Shown here in pieces: positions 1 through 7,020 of a stretch of DNA of 14,876 bases. Source of the DNA: Mogibacterium sp. (GTDB lineage Bacteria; Bacillota; Clostridia; Peptostreptococcales; Anaerovoracaceae); NCBI GenBank assembly GCA_017434685.1, contig JAFREV010000039.1, positions 1 to 14,876 on the forward strand, in the 5' to 3' direction. The translations under genes and the position numbers were made by a program. Numbering within the stretch: the first letter of the stretch is position 1; every line of letters begins with the position of its first letter. The notes under the pieces are model-generated. The model was given only the letters and a program-made list of their open reading frames with translations, made no database searches and was not told where the DNA came from.

Positions 1-137
1 AGGGAACTCAGGTCCTGGTGTGCGGTACATGTCTCAACTTCTACGGACTCACAGATGAGCTCAAAGTCGGCACTGTCAGCAATATGTATGACATCCTCGG
101 AGCTATGCAGGAAGTCAGCAAAGTTATCAAACTGTAG
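1..137 (+). CDS. yedF: YedF-type selenium-metabolism protein, C-terminal end (5' end outside window)
   Basis: Only the last 44 codons are present, read from base 3 to the TAG at 135-137. The fragment reads GTQVLVCGTCLNFYGL and continues to a TVSNMYDI segment. This CGTC plus NMYDI pattern is typical of the C-terminal DsrE-like domain of YedF, a two-domain protein (TusA-like then DsrE-like) associated with selenium metabolism and often found beside selD, selA and a cysteine desulfurase. The two cysteines of the CGTC motif are seen directly. The biochemical role of the family is not firmly settled; selenium or sulfur handling is inferred from gene neighbourhoods. The DUF3343 gene that follows supports the assignment, because the two are often neighbours. 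The rest of any selenium cluster would lie to the left, outside this window. Confidence 0.88.
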   Translation, partial: GTQVLVCGTCLNFYGLTDELKVGTVSNMYDILGAMQEVSKVIKL

Positions 138-150
138 GTCAAAAACAAAT

Positions 151-176
151 GCGGGCTCGCAGGAGCCCGCCGTTTT
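151..176 (+). terminator. Hairpin after yedF, possible intrinsic terminator or attenuator
   Basis: GCGGGCTC (151-158), a 4-nt loop, and GAGCCCGC (163-170) form a perfect 8-bp GC-rich stem, followed by CGTTTTA. It begins 13 nt after the yedF stop. The T run is only four bases and is interrupted from the stem by CG, so termination may be partial. The next gene starts 7 to 22 nt further on, leaving no room for its own promoter after the hairpin, so some readthrough seems required. Confidence 0.6.
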
Positions 177-191
177 ATGTACAATGAGCAT

Positions 192-461
192 ATGGCAGAA
201 TACTATTTATTAACTTTTGAATCGACACATGCCGCAATTTCAACAGAGAATCTGTTGAAACCGGCAGAGGTATCTATCATGCCGGTGCCGAGATTCATCT
301 CGGCATCTTGCGGCATCTCAGTTCGCATACGTCCGGACAAACGCGAGCAGGCCGAGCAGATTTTCAAAGAAAAAAGCGGGCTTTCTCCTGAAGATTACGC
401 ATACTACCACATCCAAGATAATAAAGGCGCAGACACAGTCTGCACCCCCATTAATCTGTAA
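192..461 (+). CDS. DUF3343 family protein (putative Se/S carrier-like)
   Basis: This is an 89-residue protein if it starts at ATG 192 (MAEYYLLTFESTHAAI); an in-frame ATG at 177 would add five residues. I prefer 192 because family members normally begin only a few residues before the YYLLTF strand. Neither start has a clear Shine-Dalgarno site, and the one at 177 would place its ribosome site inside the preceding hairpin. The usual small-domain features are present: the N-terminal ST-H-A helix, a PxP segment near residues 31-33 and the conserved SCG cysteine at residue 40. DUF3343 proteins are small and soluble, and are found next to yedF and selenium genes. A carrier role for selenium or sulfur has been proposed from this context and is not shown by the sequence. 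It is probably cotranscribed with yedF. Confidence 0.8.
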   Translation: MAEYYLLTFESTHAAISTENLLKPAEVSIMPVPRFISASCGISVRIRPDKREQAEQIFKEKSGLSPEDYAYYHIQDNKGADTVCTPINL

Positions 462-483
462 TTGCCTAGTTGCTTTCAGAGGA

Positions 484-503
484 GCGCATTAATGCGCCTT
501 TTT
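484..503 (+). terminator. Intrinsic terminator after the DUF3343 gene
   Basis: The palindrome GCGCATTAATGCGC (484-497) can fold as a 5-bp stem with a TTAA loop and is followed by CTTTTT. It lies 22 nt after the DUF3343 stop and before a separate promoter, so it should end the yedF transcript. Confidence 0.75.
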
Positions 504-506
504 AAG

Positions 507-534
507 TTCATATTAAATGTATTTATGTTATAAT
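507..534 (+). promoter_or_regulatory. Sigma-A-type promoter for the small unknown gene
   Basis: A perfect -10 box TATAAT lies at 529-534, with TTCATA (507-512) 16 nt upstream as a weak -35 box. The expected start near 541 leaves a leader of about 43 nt before the GGAGG site of the gene at 584. It sits just after a terminator, where a new promoter is expected. Confidence 0.6.
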
Positions 535-583
535 TTCCTTGCAACTTAAAAAACTATGCAATCTCATATTCGGAGGTAAACTG

Positions 584-874
584 ATGAAAGTTAAAGATAT
601 AGTCAATAACGAAGAACTTGATCTTACACGAGATGATCTTATCGAAAAGATGAAAGAAGGAAGACAGGTGGACCTCATCCTTAAGGAAAAGAAAAGCGAT
701 GATGTCGGATATCTTACCTGGGACATGGAGCAGTGGAGCACCGTAGACGGAAAGCGCTACATCAGAACATATCAGTTTGAAGGTCGTGTGCTCAGTGAAT
801 ATACATCCCACAACATTCACGACCTCGGAGCATACTTCTTCCCTGACGAAGCTGCTTCCGTACAGCTGAGCTAA
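584..874 (+). CDS. Small acidic protein of unknown function, 96 residues
   Basis: I do not recognise this protein. The start at ATG 584 is chosen because GGAGG (572-576) precedes it by 7 nt and a perfect TATAAT promoter lies upstream; a TTG 45 nt earlier has no such site. It begins MKVKDIVNNEELDLTRDDLI, has a charged helical first third (about residues 14-36), and then a region rich in aromatic residues, with GYLTWD near 42-47 and TYQFEG and GAYFFPD further on. It has no signal peptide, membrane segment or cysteines, so it is probably a cytosolic single-domain protein. Its own promoter and terminators on both sides make it a monocistronic unit, facing the minus-strand genes. The good translation signals make it a likely real gene, but nothing visible indicates its function. 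Confidence 0.75.
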   Translation: MKVKDIVNNEELDLTRDDLIEKMKEGRQVDLILKEKKSDDVGYLTWDMEQWSTVDGKRYIRTYQFEGRVLSEYTSHNIHDLGAYFFPDEAASVQLS

Positions 875-905
875 AGAAAAAGATTCCTTTTAATCGAGCA
901 TACTT

Positions 906-967
906 AAAACAAAAAAACAAATGACCTCCTTGAGCTGGATCAAGAATCTGACTCTAGAAGGTCATTT
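906..967 (-). terminator. Terminator between converging genes, stronger on the minus strand
   Basis: AAATGACCT (919-927) and AGGTCATTT (959-967) form a 9-bp perfect stem enclosing 31 nt. Within this, CTTGA (929-933) and TCAAG (940-944) form a smaller hairpin. On the minus strand the stem is followed by G and then seven Ts, so it should end the transcript of the sirtuin gene, whose stop is only 11 nt before it. On the plus strand the tail is T-poor, so it may end the small unknown gene less efficiently. Confidence 0.75.
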
Positions 968-977
968 ATTGCATCTG

Positions 978-1709
978 TCATTTCATCAATTCTGCAAACA
1001 CCTCTCCTATCGGCTCGCGTATCACTAAATCAGCTGAACTGTCTGCACTTGTGGCGCTCATGTTGATGAGCACTATGTGTTTTCCCTTGAAATAGTGAAT
1101 GAGTCCTGCTGCCGGATAGACAATAAGCGTTGTGCCGCCAACTATCAGAGTGTCTGCTTCGGATATGGCACGGACGGCTCCGTCTATGACGTCGCTGTCA
1201 AGCCCCTCTTCATAAAGCACCACATCGGGCTTGACCCTGCCTCCGCACTTATCACAGGTCGGCACTCCGTCCGTGCCTGTGACCTTACTGAGATCGTAAT
1301 ATGCACCGCATTTTTCACAATAGTTTCTCAGCGTGGAACCGTGAAGTTCCCACACGACCTTGCTGCCGGCTTTCTGATGAAGTCCGTCGATGTTCTGCGT
1401 AACTACAGCTTTTACCTTACCCTGTCTTTCAAGTTCGGCAAGCGCCTTATGGCATGCGTTCGGTTCGGCATCCTCGTATATGAGTTTGTCCCTGTAGAAC
1501 TCGAAAAACTGCTCCGGATGATTCACATAGAAAGTGTGCGATATCATCTCTTCAGGTGACACCGTCCTGCCGAGATCCTGATTGTACAATCCGTTCGCAC
1601 TTCTGAAATCAGGAATGCCGCTTTCCGTCGAAACACCTGCACCCCCAAAGAATACGATATTGTTACTCGAATCAATTATCTCTTTCAGCCTTTTAATATC
1701 TTCGTTCAT
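978..1709 (-). CDS. cobB: NAD-dependent protein deacylase, sirtuin family
   Basis: This 243-residue sirtuin removes acyl groups from protein lysines using NAD, giving nicotinamide and O-acyl-ADP-ribose. All core motifs are intact: GAGVSTESGIPDFRS (23-37) for NAD binding, TQNIDGLHQKAG (104-115), the catalytic His123 in HGS, and four zinc cysteines (131, 134, 152 and 155). The length fits a bacterial single-domain cytosolic sirtuin. I start it at ATG 1709 because AAAGGAGG lies 5 nt upstream; an earlier in-frame start would add 11 poorly conserved residues. It follows the flavoprotein gene by 36 nt and is the last gene of the run, ending at a strong terminator. Deacetylase versus longer-chain deacylase activity cannot be decided from the motifs I checked. 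Confidence 0.95.
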   Translation of the reverse strand: MNEDIKRLKEIIDSSNNIVFFGGAGVSTESGIPDFRSANGLYNQDLGRTVSPEEMISHTFYVNHPEQFFEFYRDKLIYEDAEPNACHKALAELERQGKVKAVVTQNIDGLHQKAGSKVVWELHGSTLRNYCEKCGAYYDLSKVTGTDGVPTCDKCGGRVKPDVVLYEEGLDSDVIDGAVRAISEADTLIVGGTTLIVYPAAGLIHYFKGKHIVLINMSATSADSSADLVIREPIGEVFAELMK

Positions 1710-1745
1710 CCCGGCCTCCTTTCCGTCGTTCTGAATATGCAATTT

Positions 1746-2375
1746 CTACTTCCCGTCGCAAAAGCTGGTGAAGAATTCCCTTTCGAGTTTTGGTGCGCCG
1801 TACTTGTCCTTTGCGTCAGCGATTGCTTTGATCATGAAGCTCATATTGCGAGCGAGGTTTCTCATGGTCTGGAGTCCCTCCAGATCTTTTTTTACGTCCT
1901 CGGCAGTAAAGCCATGTACCTGATTCCAATATGTGCTGGATGCAACAGCCATGCCGCTGATGGTGAAGTATTTATTCAGCACATCGAAACTTGCGGTGTT
2001 GCCGCCTCTCCTGCAGCTGACCACAGATGCACCTACCTTCATGTGCGAAGCACCCTGCGCCCCACTAAAGAAAAGCCTGTCGCAAAACGCCAGCAATGTT
2101 CCGTTTGGGGAACCGTAATATACAGGGCTCCCGAGTACGACTCCGTCAAACTCATCAAATCTGGCAGCCACTTCATTTACCATGTCATCGACTACGCACT
2201 TGCCGTTTTCGTTGCAATATCCGCAAGAAACACATCCCCTGATATCTTTATTGCCTACCTGAATCAACTCTGTCTCTACACCTTCCTCGTGAAAGGTCTT
2301 TATCATTTCTTCCAAAGCCGTGGCTGTGCAGCCATTGGACTTCGGGCTTCCGTTAATCAATAATACTTTACTCAT
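1746..2375 (-). CDS. Iron-sulfur flavoprotein / NADPH-dependent FMN reductase family protein
   Basis: This 209-residue protein has a flavodoxin-like fold. The N-terminal strand and phosphate loop LLINGSPKSNG (5-15) is the FMN-binding signature of the NADPH-dependent FMN reductase family. A compact cysteine motif follows at C48, C51, C54 and C60 (CX2CX2CX5C). This spacing matches the [4Fe-4S] motif of archaeal and clostridial iron-sulfur flavoproteins (Isf), so electron transfer between ferredoxin-like partners and another acceptor is likely. The GSPVYYGSPNG segment near 88-98 is the second flavin loop. The start at 2375 is supported by AAGAGG 7 nt upstream. It lies 45 nt after the alcohol dehydrogenase gene and 36 nt before the sirtuin gene, in one probable operon. 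Its physiological partner is unknown. Confidence 0.88.
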   Translation of the reverse strand: MSKVLLINGSPKSNGCTATALEEMIKTFHEEGVETELIQVGNKDIRGCVSCGYCNENGKCVVDDMVNEVAARFDEFDGVVLGSPVYYGSPNGTLLAFCDRLFFSGAQGASHMKVGASVVSCRRGGNTASFDVLNKYFTISGMAVASSTYWNQVHGFTAEDVKKDLEGLQTMRNLARNMSFMIKAIADAKDKYGAPKLEREFFTSFCDGK

Positions 2376-2420
2376 TTCTCCCCCTCTTTTCACGCAATCT
2401 GTTTCCGTTCGTTTTCTAAT

Positions 2421-3596
2421 CTATTTCAGTCCGGAGGCCATCATGTAGATATTGAATATGTCCTCGGTATTCAGCACCTTGAAATCTCCTATGGTGCGTG
2501 CGTCTTGGAACGTGACGCCGAGAGCAGCCGTCCTGCAGGCCGCCTCATCGAAGTTAAGTCCGAGTCCTGCGATATCGATTGGCATATCGATAGACTTAAA
2601 GAACTCCTCGAATTTGTCGATGGCCTTTTCCGGATCGCTCTCACCGAACACTCCTTCTCCGAGTTTGGCAAATCTTGCCCTGTCGGTGTCCAGCACGTAT
2701 CTGGCCCATGAAGCCCAGATTGCCGCAAGCCCTGCACCGTGCGCTACATCGTACTCTGCGGAGAGTTCATGCTCTATCTGATGGCACGCCCAGTCGCCCT
2801 TTGTGGCATTTCCTGCTGCCATCAATCCGTTGTGAGAGAGTGTGCCGCACCACATGAGATTGGCTCTGGCATCATAATCCTCAGGATTTTCAAGTGCAAC
2901 AGGCGCCCACTTTATGACTTCTCTGAGCAGAGCGCATGCGAGGCTGTCTGTGAAGTCCAGTCCATCTCCGCTGTGGAAGAATCTCTCCAGTGTATGCATC
3001 ATGATGTCTGCCGCACCGCATGACGTCTGATACTTCGATACAGTGTATGTAAGTTCAGGGTTCAGAAGCGAGAATCTCACCCGCCCGTAATTCGAGTTGC
3101 AGCCTCTTTTGTATGTAGGCTCGCCGTCGTCATTTGTGATTACGGATGAGTCGCTCATCTCAGAACCCGTAGCCGAAAGCGTCAGTATGCAGCCAATAGG
3201 AGCACTGCCCTCAGGCACGCGTTTGCCGCAATAAAAGTCCCAAACTTCACCACCACCGTACACGCCGTAGCCTATGCACTTCGCACTATCCAGCACGGAG
3301 CCGCCACCGACCGACAATATGTAGTCACAGCCTTCGCTCTTGTAGAGTTCAATTCCCTCGCGAGCCAGACTGACTCTCGGATTCGGCACCACGCCGCCGA
3401 GCTCCACATATTTGATGCCGGCAGCATCGAGGGATGCCTCAACTCTGTCCAGAAGTCCCGTTTTTTTAACCGAGCCTGATCCGAAATGCACGAGCACCTT
3501 TGTCGCGCCCTCAGCCTTTAGGACCTCTCCTGCTTTTTCCTCAGCTCCTTTACCGAAGTAAACATGTGTCGGTGTGAAATATTCCATTATGCTCAT
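2421..3596 (-). CDS. Iron-containing alcohol dehydrogenase, butanol dehydrogenase type
   Basis: This 391-residue enzyme of the group III metal-dependent alcohol dehydrogenases interconverts aldehydes and alcohols with NAD(P)H. The GGGSVLDSAK loop (97-106) binds the cofactor. The metal ligands line up as D197, H201, H272 and H286, in GAADIMMH and the HQIEH...AHGAG region, with the normal 14-residue spacing between the last two. Similarity is closest to the BdhA/YugJ type of Clostridia and Bacillus (IEHELSA.YDVAHG). The start at ATG 3596 has GGAGG five nt upstream; a TTG 12 nt earlier overlaps that site and is rejected. In a fermenter it would reoxidise NAD(P)H by reducing aldehydes. The adjacent flavoprotein fits a redox-related operon. 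The exact substrate cannot be read from the sequence. Confidence 0.93.
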   Translation of the reverse strand: MSIMEYFTPTHVYFGKGAEEKAGEVLKAEGATKVLVHFGSGSVKKTGLLDRVEASLDAAGIKYVELGGVVPNPRVSLAREGIELYKSEGCDYILSVGGGSVLDSAKCIGYGVYGGGEVWDFYCGKRVPEGSAPIGCILTLSATGSEMSDSSVITNDDGEPTYKRGCNSNYGRVRFSLLNPELTYTVSKYQTSCGAADIMMHTLERFFHSGDGLDFTDSLACALLREVIKWAPVALENPEDYDARANLMWCGTLSHNGLMAAGNATKGDWACHQIEHELSAEYDVAHGAGLAAIWASWARYVLDTDRARFAKLGEGVFGESDPEKAIDKFEEFFKSIDMPIDIAGLGLNFDEAACRTAALGVTFQDARTIGDFKVLNTEDIFNIYMMASGLK

Positions 3597-3628
3597 ATTA
3601 TCCTCCAATTCTTTTCGCGAGCGCGCAA

Positions 3629-5323
3629 TCAGTGAATCTCCTCAAGTAATAATGCTTCGTATGGCTTGAGTGTAAGTTCTCTGTTAACTATTGTTCTGTC
3701 GTAATTTGAAAGTCTGACGCTGAGTTCATCCGGCTCGAAGTCTCCCGGAATTGCACAGTTCTTCTTCCGCGCGGAGAAGTTCCCGATCAGGAAAAACCTC
3801 TTTTCCTCGTGCGTCCTGCTGTATGCGATTATGCTGCCGCTGCCCGGATAATACTCTACGTTATCTCCGTAAATGAGTACCGGCTCGCTTTTCTTAAGCG
3901 CCAACAGTTTTTGGTAAAACCTGTATATCGATTTTGCGGAATTCATATCCTTTTCCGCATTTATTTCTTTGAAATTCGGGTTAACTCCCTGCCATGTCCG
4001 ACAGCCCTCGTTGAAACCGGCATTTACACTGCCGTCCCACTGCATAGGCGTCCTGGCATTGTCTCTTGCCGCCCAACGCAGCATAGATAACGCCGCTTTA
4101 TCCGGCAGGTGCATCCTCCTCATCATACCGTAGACGAAGTGTGAGACCGGATCCTTAAAATCATCAAGGCTCTCAAATACCGAATTGGTCATCCCAATCT
4201 CCTCGCCCTGGTATATGTACGGTATGCCCCAGCCGAGGAAAGTTACCATAGCCAGGAAGGTCGCCGCCTCGTAGCGGTGCTTTTTTGTATTGATGCCAAA
4301 GCGGCTGACCGATCTGTTCGTGTCGTGGTTTTCAAGCACCAGCGTGTTCCAGGCATTGCCGTGGTAGCGAAGCTGCGGATCTATCAGGCCTCTTTTGAAG
4401 CGCTTCAGGCTGAACGGCTTAGGTATCATCTTGAGACCGAAGAGATTATCCGAGGTCAGGTGCTCGAAGTCGAATATTGTATCTAATTCTCCCGACTCCT
4501 CCATCACGTATCGGTGAGCGTGAAGTTCATCCGGTATGTAAGACTCTCCGACCGTATATGTGTCGTAAAGCGACAGTGCTTTTTCGTTAAGTTCCGAGAG
4601 GAATTCGTGCATCCTCGGTCCGTCGACGAAGAAAGGCACGCCCTTTTGAAATCTGAAAGGATTTCTCTCGCTTCTGATCGGCTGTTTCTTGGAATAAAGA
4701 TTGAAGACATCAAATCTGAAACCGTCCACGCCCTTATCAAGCCAGAACTTAAGTATCTCCGTTATCTCTTCTCTGACTTTCGGATTCTCCCAGTTGAGGT
4801 CCGCCTGCTCCGGTGCGAAGAGATGCAGGTAGAAATCGTCCGTGCCTTCTATGCGCTCCCACGCAGTTCCGGTAAATGACGAGGTCCAGTTGGTCGGAGG
4901 GAGAAGTCTTTCCTTCTTCCTCCTGCCCGGTCTGATTATGTAGTAGTCGCGGTATGGTGATGTCGGGTCTGCTATGGCTTTTTTGAACCACTCGTGCTCC
5001 GTGCTCGTGTGATTCAACACCATATCCATCATGACCTTGAGCCCCCGTTTGTGGCACTCATCAAGCAGTCTGTCAAAATCCTCCATGCTGCCGAAAGCCG
5101 GATGGATGGCTTTGTAGTCCGAGACATCATACCCGTAGTCCTTCCATGGTGACGGATAGAGCGGGGAAAACCAAATGGCGGTAGCCCCGAGTTCTTTGAC
5201 ATAGTCAAGTTTCGAAATAATCCCCGCTATATCTCCTATGCCGTCGTTATTCGAATCCTTGAAGCTCAATGGGTATATCTGATACACCACGGCTTCTTTA
5301 TACCAATTGGTCCTTGCGTTCAT
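3629..5323 (-). CDS. malL: GH13 alpha-glucosidase, oligo-1,6-glucosidase type
   Basis: This 564-residue cytosolic glycoside hydrolase of family 13 is of normal length for the oligo-1,6-glucosidase group. It opens WYKEAVVYQIYPLSF, then shows the conserved regions in order: DMVLNH (100-105), QADLNW (173-178), GFRFDVFN with nucleophile Asp205, VGES with acid/base Glu260, and NHD with the transition-state Asp334. A Val follows the nucleophile (206). In characterised members Val here favours alpha-1,6 bonds, while Ala or Thr goes with maltose cleavage, so isomalto-oligosaccharides are the likely substrate. There is no signal peptide, so sugars must be imported first. No sugar transporter or regulator lies nearby. 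AAGGA lies 6 nt before ATG 5323, and the gene starts 9 nt after the pyrophosphatase stop. It is probably cotranscribed with the pyrophosphatase. Confidence 0.93.
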   Translation of the reverse strand: MNARTNWYKEAVVYQIYPLSFKDSNNDGIGDIAGIISKLDYVKELGATAIWFSPLYPSPWKDYGYDVSDYKAIHPAFGSMEDFDRLLDECHKRGLKVMMDMVLNHTSTEHEWFKKAIADPTSPYRDYYIIRPGRRKKERLLPPTNWTSSFTGTAWERIEGTDDFYLHLFAPEQADLNWENPKVREEITEILKFWLDKGVDGFRFDVFNLYSKKQPIRSERNPFRFQKGVPFFVDGPRMHEFLSELNEKALSLYDTYTVGESYIPDELHAHRYVMEESGELDTIFDFEHLTSDNLFGLKMIPKPFSLKRFKRGLIDPQLRYHGNAWNTLVLENHDTNRSVSRFGINTKKHRYEAATFLAMVTFLGWGIPYIYQGEEIGMTNSVFESLDDFKDPVSHFVYGMMRRMHLPDKAALSMLRWAARDNARTPMQWDGSVNAGFNEGCRTWQGVNPNFKEINAEKDMNSAKSIYRFYQKLLALKKSEPVLIYGDNVEYYPGSGSIIAYSRTHEEKRFFLIGNFSARKKNCAIPGDFEPDELSVRLSNYDRTIVNRELTLKPYEALLLEEIH

Positions 5324-5332
5324 ATTCCGTCC

Positions 5333-6946
5333 TTAGTTGGTAGCCGAGATGAGCGTCGGCAGAAGTTGTTTCTTTCGACTCATCACGCCCGGCATATTGT
5401 AGATATTTTCTTTTATACGTGCATACGGCAGGTCTCTGTTTGCCCTGTGCTTGGATGTGAGCAGTACGCTCTTTTCTCTCAGTACGTCGGTAATCATAAG
5501 TATCGTCCAATCGAGCGCCTGGTCGTCCGCGATAGCCTGTAATTCCTTCAGATATCGGTCTGCGTATTCGTCCACATCTTTTAGTGTGGTAACCTCGCAC
5601 TGACCGACGCCGAAGCTCACTCCCGCATTGTCATATTTCTTGAAGTCGGAGAGTATCATATCTCTCGCATCCTGCGTCGCGAGATTATCCGTGATGCTGA
5701 AGAGTTTCTCACCGAATTCCTCTATGCTCGGTACTTTGGCAAGCCTGGCAAGCATTTCGACCGTACTTATATCCGCAACCGTAGTCGTCGGGCTCCTCAG
5801 GATAAGAGTGTCTGCGATTATGCCGGTGAGCATAGTCCTTGCCGCCGTCTGATCCGGCATGATGCCGTGCCTCATATACTGTTGGTAAACTATCGTGCAA
5901 GTGCTGCCGAGCGGCTCCGCCGCGATGAATATAGGCATGGTTGTCGAAAGCGAGTCCAGCCTGTGATGATCGATAATCTCAACTACATTGGCTGTTTCTA
6001 TGCCCTTGATGCTCTGTGCGGGCTCGTTGTGGTCAACCATAATTACATTGTAGGCAGGCTCATTGAGGAAGCATCTTCTGGTTACAAATCCTGCGAACTC
6101 ACCATTCTCCATTACGGCAAGACCTCTTGTGTGAGAATTCGCAAATATGGATTTTGCTTCGCTGAAAAGATCATCCGCATCTATTGTCTCGGTCTCGGTC
6201 TGCATCATAGTGCCGACAGGTTCGGCGAGTCTGAGCCGCCTCAGTGTATCCGCCGTACCGAGCTCAGTGATTATAATCGCACCTTCGTATTTCGAAAAAT
6301 CAATGTCAGGCACATCTCCGCCGGAGGTTATGATGATTGCCGGAACCTGCTTTTCGACCACATACTGAAGGTGTTCAAGTCTTGATCCCGTCACAACTAT
6401 GCTGCTCGGAATCTCATCTATTACGTCCTTAAACGTTTCAAAAGTCGCAGCTCCGACCAACAGCGAGCCCTCGATTTCATCGCTTTTTCCCTTTTGCACG
6501 AGCCGTCCGTGAGTTATCTCAACGACGCTGTCTACGGCAAATTTGTAAACCGGTCTTTTTTCCTGGTTATCGTGCAAAAACCAACTCGTGATGTCATCGA
6601 CGGAAAGCAGGCCTTTGAATTTATCGCCTTCGTAAATAGGAACTACCGACGGTTTATCCGTGCTGTATGATTTAACCAGCTCGTATATTGGGTCAGTGGC
6701 CTGAAGCCTAGCGCTCGGCTTCATCATTACGTCCCTTACCTTCGGATATACGTCCCTTTTGTAGGGCGGGATCTCGAGTTCCATGGTCTCCATCTGCTTT
6801 CTGACGCTTTCCGAAAGATGGCTCGCCCTGACTGCTATGTATTCGTTTTCCGGATCCACGGCATTTTTAAGCGCCGCATAAGACTCCGCTGCGCAGAGGC
6901 TGTCGAGGTCCGGATTTCTGTGTCCTGTTATGTAAACTTTGCTCAT
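5333..6946 (-). CDS. ppaC: Manganese-dependent inorganic diphosphatase with CBS and DRTGG domains
   Basis: This 537-residue protein has the architecture of regulated family II pyrophosphatases, which hydrolyse pyrophosphate and are controlled by adenine nucleotides. The DHH catalytic domain is split. The N-terminal GHRNPDLDS (8-16) supplies metal ligands His9, Asp13 and Asp15. A regulatory insert follows: CBS1 (about 70-125), a DRTGG-like domain (about 140-240) and CBS2 (about 245-300). The DHH domain then resumes with VDHNE (Asp305, His306) and DHHR (326-329), and Asp379 is a further likely ligand. A C-terminal DHHA2 domain carries the conserved SRKK near the end. Most relatives have Thr rather than Leu at position 14 (PDTDS), a small deviation beside the metal site. 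The start at 6946 has only a purine-rich GAGAG upstream. The cytosolic enzyme would drive biosynthetic reactions by removing pyrophosphate. Confidence 0.93.
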   Translation of the reverse strand: MSKVYITGHRNPDLDSLCAAESYAALKNAVDPENEYIAVRASHLSESVRKQMETMELEIPPYKRDVYPKVRDVMMKPSARLQATDPIYELVKSYSTDKPSVVPIYEGDKFKGLLSVDDITSWFLHDNQEKRPVYKFAVDSVVEITHGRLVQKGKSDEIEGSLLVGAATFETFKDVIDEIPSSIVVTGSRLEHLQYVVEKQVPAIIITSGGDVPDIDFSKYEGAIIITELGTADTLRRLRLAEPVGTMMQTETETIDADDLFSEAKSIFANSHTRGLAVMENGEFAGFVTRRCFLNEPAYNVIMVDHNEPAQSIKGIETANVVEIIDHHRLDSLSTTMPIFIAAEPLGSTCTIVYQQYMRHGIMPDQTAARTMLTGIIADTLILRSPTTTVADISTVEMLARLAKVPSIEEFGEKLFSITDNLATQDARDMILSDFKKYDNAGVSFGVGQCEVTTLKDVDEYADRYLKELQAIADDQALDWTILMITDVLREKSVLLTSKHRANRDLPYARIKENIYNMPGVMSRKKQLLPTLISATN

Positions 6947-6970
6947 TATTCTCTCTTACTTCTCTCTTTA

Positions 6971-7000
6971 ATAATTTCTTTATTCTTTCGTTATTCTCAA
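6971..7000 (-). promoter_or_regulatory. Candidate promoter before the pyrophosphatase gene
   Basis: On the minus strand TTGAGA (7000-6995) and AATTAT (6976-6971) are separated by 18 nt, giving 5/6 and 4/6 matches to the sigma-A boxes. The expected start is about 17 nt before the gene. It lies in the 74-nt AT-rich gap after feoB, where no terminator is visible, so it may add to readthrough from upstream. Confidence 0.4.
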
Positions 7001-7020
7001 TTTTTTTATTTGTTCTCTCG

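Noticed and set aside
1077..2363. Plus-strand frames of 160 and 208 residues opposite the sirtuin and flavoprotein genes
   Set aside because: Both minus-strand genes have complete family motifs and good ribosome sites; the opposite frames have neither.
3601..3628. GC-rich CGCGAGCGCG between the GH13 and dehydrogenase genes as a terminator
   Set aside because: The stem is at most 4 bp with a 2-nt loop and has no T run, so it is unlikely to terminate.
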